64,000 nt of DNA from Triops longicaudatus (Eukaryota; Arthropoda; Branchiopoda; Notostraca; Triopsidae): contig JAGQDJ010000056.1 in NCBI GenBank assembly GCA_022885665.1, positions 62,001 to 126,000 of the forward strand, read 5' to 3'. Within the stretch, counting starts at the first letter, position 1. Each line of letters opens with the position of its first letter. The position numbers and the translations under genes were made by a program. The notes beneath the pieces are model-generated. The model saw only the letters and a program-made list of their open reading frames with translations, ran no database searches and was not told the origin of the DNA. This document shows positions 34,281 to 44,845 of this stretch, piece after piece.

Positions 34281-37046
34281 CTAGGGAAGCCCCGCCGCTT
34301 CGGCATAAGCTAACTTCATGGCAGCATTACGTCGTCTATGTTTTTCCACGCAAGTGATGGGCTTGGGATCCAGGTCTATGCAGCTTACATGGAAGGCGTA
34401 CGGTCGACCTTGACGGTCTTCAAGAATCATGCCTTCGTAGGAAGCAAATCTAGGAAAATCGGACACAAACATTAAACGTGACCGTTGTTGTTCCTGACAT
34501 TCTTTCAAAGCAACACATTTACTTTTCGAGCTGTTGTAACGTAATCATTAAGGAGCAATCTCTCGCAGTGGCTAAAACCCGGTATCGCTGGATTAACTGC
34601 AAAGCGTTATGGTTCATATGGTGACTGACGTTATTGTCATCTTCCAGCTCACTGCTGGCTAACCACTGTGCTGTTAATTTGGGGTTCGTCCATTGGTAGG
34701 GCTGCAGGAGATCTGGATTGTTGTCGGTTGAGAAGTTCTGCATCAATTTGTCATAAGCTTCGTAGAGCTGGCCGTAATCCACGTCGCCGAGTTGCTGGGC
34801 GGCGAGCACCCGTTTGAGTACGCAGTGATCGGGCAAAAGTGACTTGTGATAGCAACAGGGTGCGGTTAAGTCTCTGTGCGAGCTGGTAGGTAAAAAGGAG
34901 TAGAAAGGCACGAGTTCTTGAGGCACGGACTGCTGAACTGGAGGACTAGAACGCGTAGGATGGGTCGTCAGCGCTTTCAGGTTCGCAGTCAGGACTTTAA
35001 TGAGCAAGTAAGTAAAACAATCCAGCGCCGACGACTTCTCCGATCCAAACCACTGAGTCAAGACCGTCAAAGGATCGAGACACTCATCTTCACCAAATAC
35101 TAGCTGACCTTCCTGCAAAAACAAAAAATAAAAAAATAATGAATTTTCTAAAAAAAAGTAAATAAAGAACAGTAACAGAAAAGTACTACAAATAAAAAAT
35201 CCACATACGTACTAAAACGGAAGTAAAACAGTAAAAAAACAAATAAATCGAATATATATGAACGAGAATGATAAAAATCAGTGAACAGAACGAAAAATTC
35301 AGAAAAATACAAATGGAAATAATATAATATTTTAATAATAATGTAATATATCAATATTGTTGGAAATAAAACTAATAAAACAAAACCACGATAGAAAGAA
35401 AAATTAAAGCAAAATACGAAAAATACAAAACAAAATGTAAGAACCATTAAGCATTCTACTGACTTGATATTAACGAACTATTAACAGATGAAAGCTTAAG
35501 ACGGAATCCAACACACAAAAAAATCTAGAATCTCGTTGTAACGAACCTCCTAATATCAGAAAAGCTGTTCAGTGTATCCGGAGTTCGTTACAACAGACAC
35601 TTTTCTTTGTATCAACATAACTTTGGGCCATACAATCTGTACACTAGAGCCGACAACACATTAAAAGTCGCTACATCGAGTACACTATAATCGTTATATC
35701 GAGACGACTGGAAATAATATTAGAACGTTAGATTTTGTTACGAAAAAGCTCCAGGATCAGAAAAATACTCTCCATATGTGCGAAGTTCGCTGTGTCAGAG
35801 GCTTTTCTATACATTTACATGGCTAGGGACATTTTAATCCTTCCACTGTGGCCGGAAGTTCGTTATAAAAGTGTTACTTATAAAGAAATTCTACTGTAGA
35901 AAAAAAATTACGCTAGACATTAAAGAAATAAATCGAAAACACGTAAAAATTTTAGAATTGGAAAAGAAGCCTAGAAGTCTCGTTCAAAAAAGAAGACACT
36001 CAGCTTGAGGGAAGTTTCTCGATGGAATTAAATGGAATAATTTATATAATTACACGAAATATCCTGAGATTGTTCTGCGGAGTTTTGAGCAACGCTAAAA
36101 CAGCTTTGGTCATCCTTCTTGGACAGCCGGAGAACAGATCCATAGGGCAGTACTCGCTTAATACGTTAATCTTCCCATGTTTCTTCTACGAACACATTTT
36201 CATTAATCTTATATCTTGTCCCGAGAAAACGGCTTAGTCCAAGTTTACTTTGAGGAACTGATTAAGGCAGAAGGGGCATTTAAGATTCTTAGAATCCATA
36301 TAACCTTGCTTAGGTTTCAATTCGATGCAATAGACTGGATAAGGACTGCTAGTGGAATAGGGCAATGCAGTGCAATCCGGGTACATGATCACATGGCAGA
36401 TGGGCGCTAAACGCTTGTGCAAGCGGTATTCTGAAACGAACAATGAACAAAAGAAGACTTAACTTTCTATCGCTCTGCGGCTGTCATATGGAAAGTTAAT
36501 GTATTTACCTGGTCGAACCTTCTTCAAAATTTCTTCCACGGCACAAATCTCTTCGATAGGAACATGATAAACCGTGCCTGGTTGGACTAATTGAGATCCC
36601 AGTAAGCACGTCATCAACTTTCGACTGAACTCCAAACGTTCTTTCGTGTCTTCCACGCTACGCACAGTCACACTAGCTCTACATTCCAACCAGGAAATAG
36701 GCAAACCGACCGAATCCAAACGACGCAACTTGCTTTCCGTTTTTGCTAATCGGACGATCTTTTTTTCCTGTTTAAAAACATTATGTTAATTAATAGCAAG
36801 GAAACATACAATTACACACCAACACAAGTATTCGAAAAGGCAAATAAGTAAATACGCAAGCTTTCTTCTTATGATAAAATTAAAAGTCTATTTATGATTA
36901 TTTCTTACCCCCTCCAAGGCTACGACTAACGAGGCATTTCCCTCCCCTCGATAACTCCAGGTGTGGTGTCGAAAGCTCCACGACGGATAGTCGCAGCTGG
37001 GGGTTTCTTTGGCTTCGGGAGGTAAACTATTGTTGTCTAGTGTCAT
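34281..37046 (-). CDS. IPPK: Inositol-pentakisphosphate 2-kinase (IPK1/IPPK)
   Basis: Phosphorylates the 2-position of inositol pentakisphosphate to make phytate (IP6). Six exons: 36909-37046, 36509-36767, 36249-36430, 36054-36185, 34523-35112 and 34281-34449, totalling 489 aa (human 491). Family motifs in order: WSYRGEGNASLVVAL (nucleotide-binding Gly loop), the CIELKPKQG version of the EIKPK motif, LKCPFCLNQFLK (Cys/His zinc region), SEYCPMDLFSG with RRM, and TPQNNLRIF. ATARDCSLMITLQ and the C-terminal HVSCIDLDPKPI complete the set. The start at 37046 is the first in-frame Met before the Gly-loop exon. The last intron is only 73 nt (34450-34522); reading through it would look like a frameshift. 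The 941-bp intron between exons 4 and 5 contains an A-rich stretch and two MITEs. Confidence 0.95.
35524..35705. mobile_element. MITE with CGTTRTAACGAAC ends, in IPK1 intron 4
   Basis: Starts TCTAGAATCTCGTTGTAACGAACC and ends near ATAATCGTTATATCGAGACG. Interior gctgttcagtgtatccggagttcgtta and gacacttttctttg match the family. Right boundary approximate. Confidence 0.7.
35726..35898. mobile_element. Second MITE of the same family in IPK1 intron 4
   Basis: About 20 bp after the previous copy and in the same orientation. It carries ccaggatcagaaaaatactctc, tgtgcgaagttcgctgtgtcag, cttttctatacatttacat and ends in AAATTCTACTGTA. The left end is decayed. Confidence 0.65.
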
Positions 37047-39039
37047 TTTTCTTTCAAACCAAAGTTTCTGGCACCCAAGTTGTACCTGCAACCAGATTTC
37101 AGGAAAATCGCCATTATTATACAACAACTCCAATTTTGTTTTAAAAAAAATAGGCACCTCCAACAAAACCTAGCTTTCTATCGTATAATTCGGCAGCTCT
37201 CTATTTACCAGCAAAAAAAGGGGAAGTTACTATGTTACGGTGGGTCGATCTCAAAAGGGAAAACGGAGTGTTTTTATGCGGCTGAACAATAGTTACTGAG
37301 AAATAAAAAATAAAAAATCGCACAAAAGCAACTTTCACCGCACGTAACTTGCTCTGTTGAATGTCATAACATTACATTTCCTGGAGCTGAAACTTTGCTC
37401 CTACTCCCGCTACGTTTTACTGGCTGCACGAAGCAACTCATGCACACGAATCAAATTAATTTGTCCTGCACGACCAAAATGTGAAAAATACAAGAGCGTT
37501 ACACAACAATCTGACTGGTAAGTGAGACGGCGCGAACCTAGGCAATACTCAATATTCCGGGGCAGTTAACCTGCTTTTAAAGACAAGTATACGGAAACCT
37601 ATAAGGATTTGGAAAAATCCCTGAGATTGTTCACAGGAATTCCGTCCGATATGAGGCTACTTTTCGGTTTGGGGCGTCAGAAGGGCTAAAGGAGGAACTT
37701 GGGAAAGCCCACGCGAAAACTAAAAAGGTTACAAGGCTTTGTAAGTTTATATATAATCCGAATGTCTAAAATACGTCTGTACTGTACGTCATACATTTGT
37801 GGTCCAGACAACTTACGTGCGCTCAAACGAAAGTTAACTTTGCGGGGGCTTTGGGACGAATAAGATATCTTGTCCACAATCTCTCACTAAAATGAGCTTA
37901 ATACGATAGTATGGCTCCTAATGGTTTCGTTCAAGTTGAATGTGAACTTGGAGGGGAAAAAATGCCCACTGAAATTTTGCCCCTAGCAACGCTAACCTCG
38001 TGACTTTTCTTTCTAACACGTTCACGATACGGAGCATCTTGGTTGTATTGTACCTCAATGCTAACCTTCTTGCTCCAGATTTCGTGATGCACCCCAAAAA
38101 CATTTATAAAAAACGAGAATCCGTTGTCTAGCTGCCCTCGATTCCGGCATCTTTTCTTTCGAGGAATGACATTCTAAACAGGGTTATAATCCAGGTTACT
38201 TCAAAGGAAGAAAAACAATCAAAAACAAAAATACATTAAAAATGCGCGGTAAAGTATTCCAAATGTGGTAGTAAGTATTCAAACAAATTACTCGAAACTA
38301 AACGCATTAAAAATATTGGATACGCATGTTCTGTACATTTCGAAAGTTATGAATACTGAAGAAATGGCAACGAGCCCTGTCCACGTCGGTATCTATTTCC
38401 AATATTTAAAGAAAAATCCTCCGAAACGCGGTAAGATTTTATGAAAACCTTGCTATGAATGATTTAATAAATAATAGGCTTTGGCATCTATTTACATGCA
38501 ATAAAATTCTTTAATGCTACTAAAATTCGTGCAATTTTTACACTGCGAGCACTGTAAAAAAATCGTAAAATTACAAAGGCTTTACAACAATCTTGCCAGA
38601 ATATTTCAGTAGTCATTATTACAATAGATTACTTGCCGTATTACGTAAATTTAAAGCTTTTTCTACAAAATACTCTTGGTAAATCTGCTTTAAACGATTT
38701 TTCTTTCAATTAGCTAACATTGATTGTAAATATACTATACATTTCGTTGATTTCACAATAATATTTTTGTAAAAGTACAATTTGAACTGTAAGTGACTTT
38801 AAGTTTTCTCGTAGGAATATTACTATACCCTGTAGTATTAAAAAAAATCACATGAACCGTAATCACGTCACTTATTGTCAAAGTACGGAAATATGCTTGC
38901 AAAGACAAAAATTAAACTTTCAATTACAAAGACAATATGAAAATTACAGTTACAGCAACTGCAAAGACTTCTCTGACTTCTGGGTGCAAATTTGTAATTC
39001 GCTTACGAAGTTGTCTCTTTTACGAACAAACAATTCAGA

Positions 39040-39170
39040 AGGGTTTCGTTGCAACGAACCTCCGCGAAGCATTAAAAATTGTTCGACATATGCGTAGTTC
39101 ATTTTATCAGACGATTTTTCAGTACACTGTCATAGCCCGAGATCTTGAAATGCGAATAACGGGATTTTAT
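39040..39170. mobile_element. Degraded MITE copy
   Basis: Contains GGTTTCGTTGCAACGAACCTCC, aaattgttcgacatatgcgtagttc, cgagatcttgaaat and cgggattttataac, the order seen in better copies of the CGTTATAACGAA family. Confidence 0.55.
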
Positions 39171-40306
39171 AACACTTATGTAGCTCTCTTAAGTACATTT
39201 AACAAGAAATGGCTGTAAACATAATTACAAAGTATAATTTGGATACATTTTTTTAAATTTACAAGTAAAGCATTTTACGAACACTATAGTATTGCGTTGT
39301 ATAAAATTCGTAATAAATTATTTTCCTTGAAAAAGTTTCACGAAAAATATTGCACAGGGATTTGTTGCAGAACTTTTTATTACACTGACTATATACGTGA
39401 CTTTCTGTATCTAAATCCCAAAACGTCACTGCTTCGGTGCGAACGGAATTTACTCAAACATGGCGTCACCCTGTGATGGCCTATAAGTTGCGTTATAAAC
39501 CGCTTATAATCGAACACGTTTTGCTATGAACGACACAATTATCATGACTTTTTTAACAGTGCCCGGACCTTGCTTATTTCTTTACGAAGTCTGCGTCCCA
39601 GACAGTGCAAACGACAAAGTTGAAAAGAATATGCGTAAACATGGTGTCACCCAGGTGGGGAACCTGTACACTATACGACATAATCCTGTAACACAAACTG
39701 CATTTTCTTTCAGCCAACATGATCGTACTATGTATGTTTTTTTTTTTACAGAGTTTTAATATTTTTAAACGGCAACGGAAAAGTTTGTGATAAGTTTAAA
39801 GGATATTACAATAACGTCAAGTACACAGCGCGTCCTGCAAGCCTGCAATCGGTCGTTCCAACCTTTTAACGTTCCAACCTAGTCGAACTATCAAAATATA
39901 CTTGAAATTATTCGCATTGGTCCAAGAGTGACACATGCATGTCGTAGGATAGCGAGTTCTGTTCCCGTCTGCCTCAAGTTAGGGCCTAACACTTCAATAC
40001 ACGCAACCTTTGATATACTACGCATTTGGCCTCACGACAATAAATTCATTAGAAGCTTTCTTCATAATACCCCATTTGCTCCATGGGTAAATCCGTGGGT
40101 AAATGCTTCTGATAAACCATGGTTTTGTTACGCACCTTTTCACAGTACAAGTACCATCTCCTTATAACGAACGCACTGTGAACAGAAATAAAACATGTTA
40201 AGTGAACCTGAAGTTTGTTGAATTGGACACTTCTCCCAACATTTAGAAGGAAACGATGGAATACGGGCTAACTTTGGTGCAAATATATTCAGCGTCATCT
40301 TTTCCT

Positions 40307-40436
40307 CTTTCGCTATAACGCACTCACATAGGAACCGATAAAACAGGGTCCGGCGTATCCGAAATTATTACCCGCACACTTTTCTACACATCTAAATCTT
40401 TACAACCCGTCCACTATATGCGAGATTTTTGAAACC
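40307..40436. mobile_element. Degraded MITE copy
   Basis: Contains ctttcgctataacgc, acagggtccggcgtatccgaaattatta, cacacttttctacacatctaaatc and the end remnant tatatgcgagatt, in family order. Confidence 0.55.
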
Positions 40437-40955
40437 ATACCTCTAACCGATCTTGTTTCTAAGCCTTAGTTAAGTTTTAGGTGTAAACCACCGCTAGTCC
40501 CAATCTAAAAAACTTAATTTTCTCGTTTTTAGACCATGGTTAAGCCTCGGTGTGAACACGAGTTATATTCCTCCTCTCGAAGTAACTCAGTTGCGTTTCA
40601 TCATTTCCCCAACAATTAGTCTCACATTACCCATCAATTGTCCATTCCAGTTCGGTGCTAATAGCACAACTTTTTACTCCGCTGAACACCTCCCGAAAGA
40701 AAAAATCTGCTGTCCTAGTTAAAGCTTCTCGCTCCCCTCTTCCTTTAATCAGTCCCTGGTCGTAAAGGCAACTTAATACATGTGCACATGAACACGCAGC
40801 TGCAGCTTTCTCTTGCATTGAGGTCAGGGAGACCCAGCCCAAAATTTTTCTTTTTTCCTCTCCTCTGTAGAATTTCCTTTTAAACTCTTCCTCCAAAAAC
40901 ACAAAAATGAAACCTTAAAATAAAAACAAGTCCATTTATGCGATGCAATGAGGAT

Positions 40956-43611
40956 TTTATTTATCTATACAAAACAAGTCTCTCCTCAATAAAGGGTCAT
41001 TTATAGGGGGGATAATACACAAAAATCGGGGGGCAGGAGAATCCTTCTACCACAAAAATTTCTGTACAGATAATTTTCCCTTTTTTCTCATCTATACAAC
41101 ACAAATGGTTCTTCCGGTATACGCACTTTTCGACTCGTCTTCCCTGTGCGAGAGATTTTTTCAAAATATAAACTGCTTTCTTTTACAGGTGTTGGAGAGG
41201 ATTTACAGTACTTGGAATCGAAATATTTGAATTTACTTTTTTCTTAAGAATATTTTCTATAAAGCCTTGAATTGAGGAAAGACTATTCAGGGGGTGTAAA
41301 TAATATTCGGAAGGAAAAACCAAGAGGGTTGAAGGAAAAAAATCCACGTTTTACAGATAAATCTTAGGAGAGAGAACGGGACAAAAAGAGACGCAAAATA
41401 TTTTTAATCATCACAGGCCACAAGTTTTGTAAGATCGGCATTGCGGGGATAGGGAGAGAGGGGCATTCGGAAAAAAATTTGTACCTCAACGTTTGTCATC
41501 CAACATGACCATACGAGTATACATCAAATCAGTTTTCGTCAAATAGATTCTTTAAAAAAATCCCAGGAAGAAAAAAAGTCTCTAGCTTGGCAACATTACA
41601 CTATCCCATCAGAACCCGTATCACACCTCGAAAGTTTTTGCACAGGACGTATTCTTCTGGGGGATGGAGAAGGTAGGGTTTTTAAAAGGAAAAGGAAGAG
41701 AATTCGTCGCGACAATCGTCCCAAAATTTTTCTTGATTTTACGATTTTTTTGGTTGTTTACAAAAAGTAAGTGTTACTATTTTTTTAGAACTTTTTGAAG
41801 TACTTTTTGCTATTTTTATATCTTTTCATCTTCTTAAACCACCAACTCAAAAAATTCAGCTTACTCACTGAAAATGATCCCCAAAGTGAAGCAGCTTTAC
41901 AGAATCGCCAAATTTCCCCACCCAGATACAAAAGAAAATCCAAGAAATTCAGAATTTACGAGCCTATTTTGCGTTCAGGAGAAGAAAACCATATCACAAA
42001 TCTGTCACGCGACTGGCCCTCACTAAATTTAACGCCTTTTTAAAATCAAAATTCGGTTATTTGTCTCCAAAAAATCTTGACTTTTTGATGGAAATGGAAC
42101 AAATCACAAGTGGACCCCGCCAACTTTGTTTTTTAGTGACTGTCCTGAGATAGCCCCCCAATTGTTTTAAATATTGAAAGAACTGAAAATTGACCAATCG
42201 CTCTCTATTTTTAGTTAAAAACCTAACTTCTGAAATACATAAAAATTTACAATAAATTTCTTCCAGGGGAGTTGAAAGGGTTTGGACTTGGAACATTGCA
42301 GGGTGGGGCGGGGCGACACGCAATGATGAGGCACCTGAACACGTCTTTCTTGCTTCTATGTTGTCGTTTGTTTTTGTACTGGGTGTGAAATTGTGGGCGT
42401 TCGTTATTTCCGTTTTAAGGGGATGGTACCATTTCAACAATGTTTTTTGGTCCCGTTGGTTGTTCCGATACTCAGTGTTGCCTCTTGCTTAGGCCAACAA
42501 TAGCTATCGTCCCATTGTAAAGCTGCCTCTTCAGTGGCACATCATTTTAAACTGTTAAGCATCGATATCAAAACTTTGGGGCGAGGAATTGCTACTTTCT
42601 CGGGAGGGAAAGAAAAAGGGAGGGACAATGAGGGATAATACAAGTGAGGCTTAATATACAATAAAGTAAGTCAAATCTGCACTTTGTAATATGTGTTGTC
42701 ATTTGTTTTGTCGTCTTATCCTGGAACATAACTTTTTTGCGTCCAACACGGTGTCTTTTTGTCTTCCATGATTGGCAATGGCTCTTATGAGATCACAGCA
42801 TCCAAAAAAAGGTCTCTCCTTATCTTCCTTTTTCTTCGTACCTTCGTTCTTTTTACATCCGCGCGGTTCGATAGGGAAAGACGGCATTTCAGGGAGGAAA
42901 ATTTGCCAAAAAAACAGCCAGAAAAAAATCCAAGAGAAGCTCGATACATTCGGGGGAATTCTTCTTCAGGGGAGAAATCGTGACGAACTTGCAAAACTTG
43001 CGGTAATGTGAGAACACTTGCAACAGGCCTGGGTACTTCTTTTGGCCTCCAATTGTAGTCCCTTGTGGAAAAGGCGTTGCAGAATAGGCTGATGGACGGA
43101 TGGCAGTGCAACCGAGTTCAGGAGAAATTTCCAGTCGTCATTGCTCCTATGTCCAACCCAAAAATTTTCCAAAGAGACTCCAGAAAATTTTTTTTAGAAA
43201 AATTTGGATTTTGTATAAACTGTACAAGGTTTGTTCTCTTTGTCTCTCTCTCTCTCTCTGCGCTTCCAGACTATCTGCGGGGAAGGTGAAAGTTTTTTAA
43301 GGCTCCAATCCTGCAAGTTTCTCCTTCCACGCGGCCACGACATTAAAGAAAACAAAATAGACCCGAAAAAAATCTGGACATCCAAAATAGAAATCTGGCG
43401 CATCAATCATTCTCTCTCTTGCCTCCAGACACTCGACCAAAAAGAAAAAATTCGGAACAATCCCATGACGACGATATTTCGTATGTGGTGTGTACAAGTT
43501 GGAGGGGTTTCTATATTGTTTAAATTTTCCTCTCTTTTTCTTAAGGGGGAGCGTCTGAAGTTGTTTGTGGGGAGAAGGTGCGAAGTAAATGGTGAGCGTT
43601 TTCCTCGGCTT
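40956..43611 (-). other. Probable long 3'UTR / 3' flank of the BTG gene
   Basis: There is no convincing coding frame in 2.7 kb downstream of the BTG stop. On the BTG sense strand it is rich in homopyrimidine and A tracts and has a (GA)n stretch around 43243-43260. A sense-strand AATAAA is at 40956-40961. BTG/Tob mRNAs commonly have long regulated 3'UTRs, so I infer that much of this is 3'UTR. Other poly(A) sites are possible. Confidence 0.35.
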
Positions 43612-44208
43612 TTAACTGGACACGAAGGCCGTTAATTGCTCGAAGGAGAGGATGTTCCGGGTATCCATCAAGAAATCCATGACTCTCATCGATTCCTTGC
43701 ACGACTCGGCCGAAGAATCGGGTGACGAGGGCATGGAGGAGGAAGGTGATGAAGAGGACGACGAGTTAGAGGTCGTCGAGGCGATGGAGGACGCTGGAGA
43801 GACGGACGAGGCCCGCAGGTGGTCGTTCATCGTGAGGAGCGCTTCACGTTCGTCGTACAACACGCAAATGGAGCCATTTTCGCCAATGCGGTATGAAACT
43901 TCTTGCGGATCAATCCACATCGTCAGCTCGGACGGGAAGAGGGAGTGGAGGTACGAGCCCGGTAAACCGGCCACTTCACCCGCTTGAGCCAACACGGGAT
44001 CAATTTTGCCATTGATGCGAATGCAACGGTAACCAGAGCCTTTGCAAGGCCGATCAGGGAACCAGTGATCGGAGTAACGGAGACGCAAGGTTTCCACCAA
44101 CGCAGCCCTGAACAGCTCGAGCTGTTGGTCTGAAATGTGGTGCGAGCCTTTGCTCAACCGGAGCAATCGCACCAGGAAATTCACTGCTGAAGTCACTTCT
44201 ACGCGCAT
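43612..44208 (-). CDS. BTG/Tob family antiproliferative protein (BTG1/2-like)
   Basis: A CCR4-NOT adaptor: the BTG domain binds the CNOT7/8 (Caf1) deadenylase and links it to mRNAs, restraining proliferation. It is a single uninterrupted exon of 198 aa, whereas many BTG1/2 genes have two exons. The start MRVEVTSAVNFLVRLLRLS corresponds to the family MxxEIxxAVxFI start. Box A is seen at residues about 45-66 (RYSDHWFPDRPCKGSGYRCI) and Box B as LFPSELTMWIDPQEVSYRIG. The tail (from about residue 130) is Ser-rich with a run of Ser, then ends VMDFLMDTRNILSFEQLTAF. A Box C as in vertebrate BTG1/2 is not obvious. I therefore give no paralogue name. Confidence 0.93.
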   Translation of the reverse strand: MRVEVTSAVNFLVRLLRLSKGSHHISDQQLELFRAALVETLRLRYSDHWFPDRPCKGSGYRCIRINGKIDPVLAQAGEVAGLPGSYLHSLFPSELTMWIDPQEVSYRIGENGSICVLYDEREALLTMNDHLRASSVSPASSIASTTSNSSSSSSPSSSMPSSPDSSAESCKESMRVMDFLMDTRNILSFEQLTAFVSS

Positions 44209-44322
44209 TTCCTTCGGTTTGTAAAAAATCAGCTCAAGTCTGCAAAATTATTCCAAATCAACTTCCGAGAAGTGGAAGTTGGCGTTACTAGGCGGAGAGT
44301 TGCACGGTGTAGAGAGGTGAAC

Positions 44323-44374
44323 AAGATGGCGGCTGGTGAATGGCGTAGCGGGACCCCGTTTCCAAGATGGCGTC
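44323..44374 (+). promoter_or_regulatory. Two YY1-like sites in the BTG 5' region
   Basis: AAGATGGCGGC (44323-44333) and AAGATGGCGTC (44364-44374) lie 115-166 bp upstream of the BTG start codon. Both fit the YY1 core AAnATGGC, and a third AACATGGC is at 44891. YY1 sites typically sit at or just after transcription starts. Confidence 0.45.
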
Positions 44375-44837
44375 TGTTGGACTAAGGACGGGGCTTATGG
44401 AACAAAGGAACTGGTTGTTTGGGAATCCTTCACACAGAACAGCCGCTGGTTCGGTAAATCACACAAAACCGTACAAAAAGGCCCAAAACGACTAGACTCG
44501 AAACAAGGCGAAGAATATGCTCGGGTAATCGAATCGAGTTTTTTAAACCCAAATCTACAAACAAGCCTTTAATTAGCAAAAAAATCCTAGAGCACCGAAC
44601 TTCTTCTCCTTTTAAGATTGAATATTTAGGTGTTTACCACGTATAACTGTTGGAAGAAGTAAGGAAGGAAAGAGAAAAGCACACACACCAAAAAGAGCTT
44701 TTCCTTTGTCTAGCACAGAGGGCAAAAAAATGCACTCAATAGTCTGTACACTACACGTCCAAACATGTACGCAGCATTCCTAGGACTGAGACCTGCTGCT
44801 GGCGTAGCAGTGAAGAGAACCCAAGCCGCGTTGGGCG

Positions 44838-44845
44838 TGACGTCA
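44838..44845. promoter_or_regulatory. Perfect CRE palindrome TGACGTCA
   Basis: TGACGTCA about 630 bp upstream of the BTG start codon, in a locally GC-richer stretch. Two further perfect copies are at 46958-46965 and 47113-47120. This is the CREB/ATF site. Function is inferred only from motif and position. Confidence 0.4.

Larger units (their letters stand above)
37047..40900. other. Intergenic, no gene recognised
   Basis: The upstream side of IPK1. AT-rich, with two degraded MITE copies (39040-39170 and 40307-40436). The open frames are short and resemble nothing I know. Confidence 0.55.

Noticed and set aside
34449..34535. An apparent frameshift in IPK1, where the long exon runs into a stop and the next frame is shifted by one base
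   Set aside because: A 73-nt GT-AG intron (34450-34522) of normal length joins the two frames exactly and keeps the family C-terminus. No frameshift is needed.
35130..35450. A long A-rich stretch in IPK1 intron 4, considered as a repeat element
   Set aside because: Low-complexity A-rich intron sequence, like parts of other minus-strand introns in the window (for example 2130-2320). No repeat boundaries.
40627..40902. A 91-residue open frame on the minus strand downstream of BTG
   Set aside because: No similarity that I recognise and no splice partners. It lies next to the likely 3' end of the BTG transcript.
43231..43635. A 134-residue plus-strand frame antisense to the BTG 3' region
   Set aside because: Starts in a (TC)n repeat and overlaps the BTG coding end in antisense. 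No similarity seen.
43652..43987. An acidic plus-strand frame within BTG
   Set aside because: Antisense shadow of the Ser-rich BTG tail.
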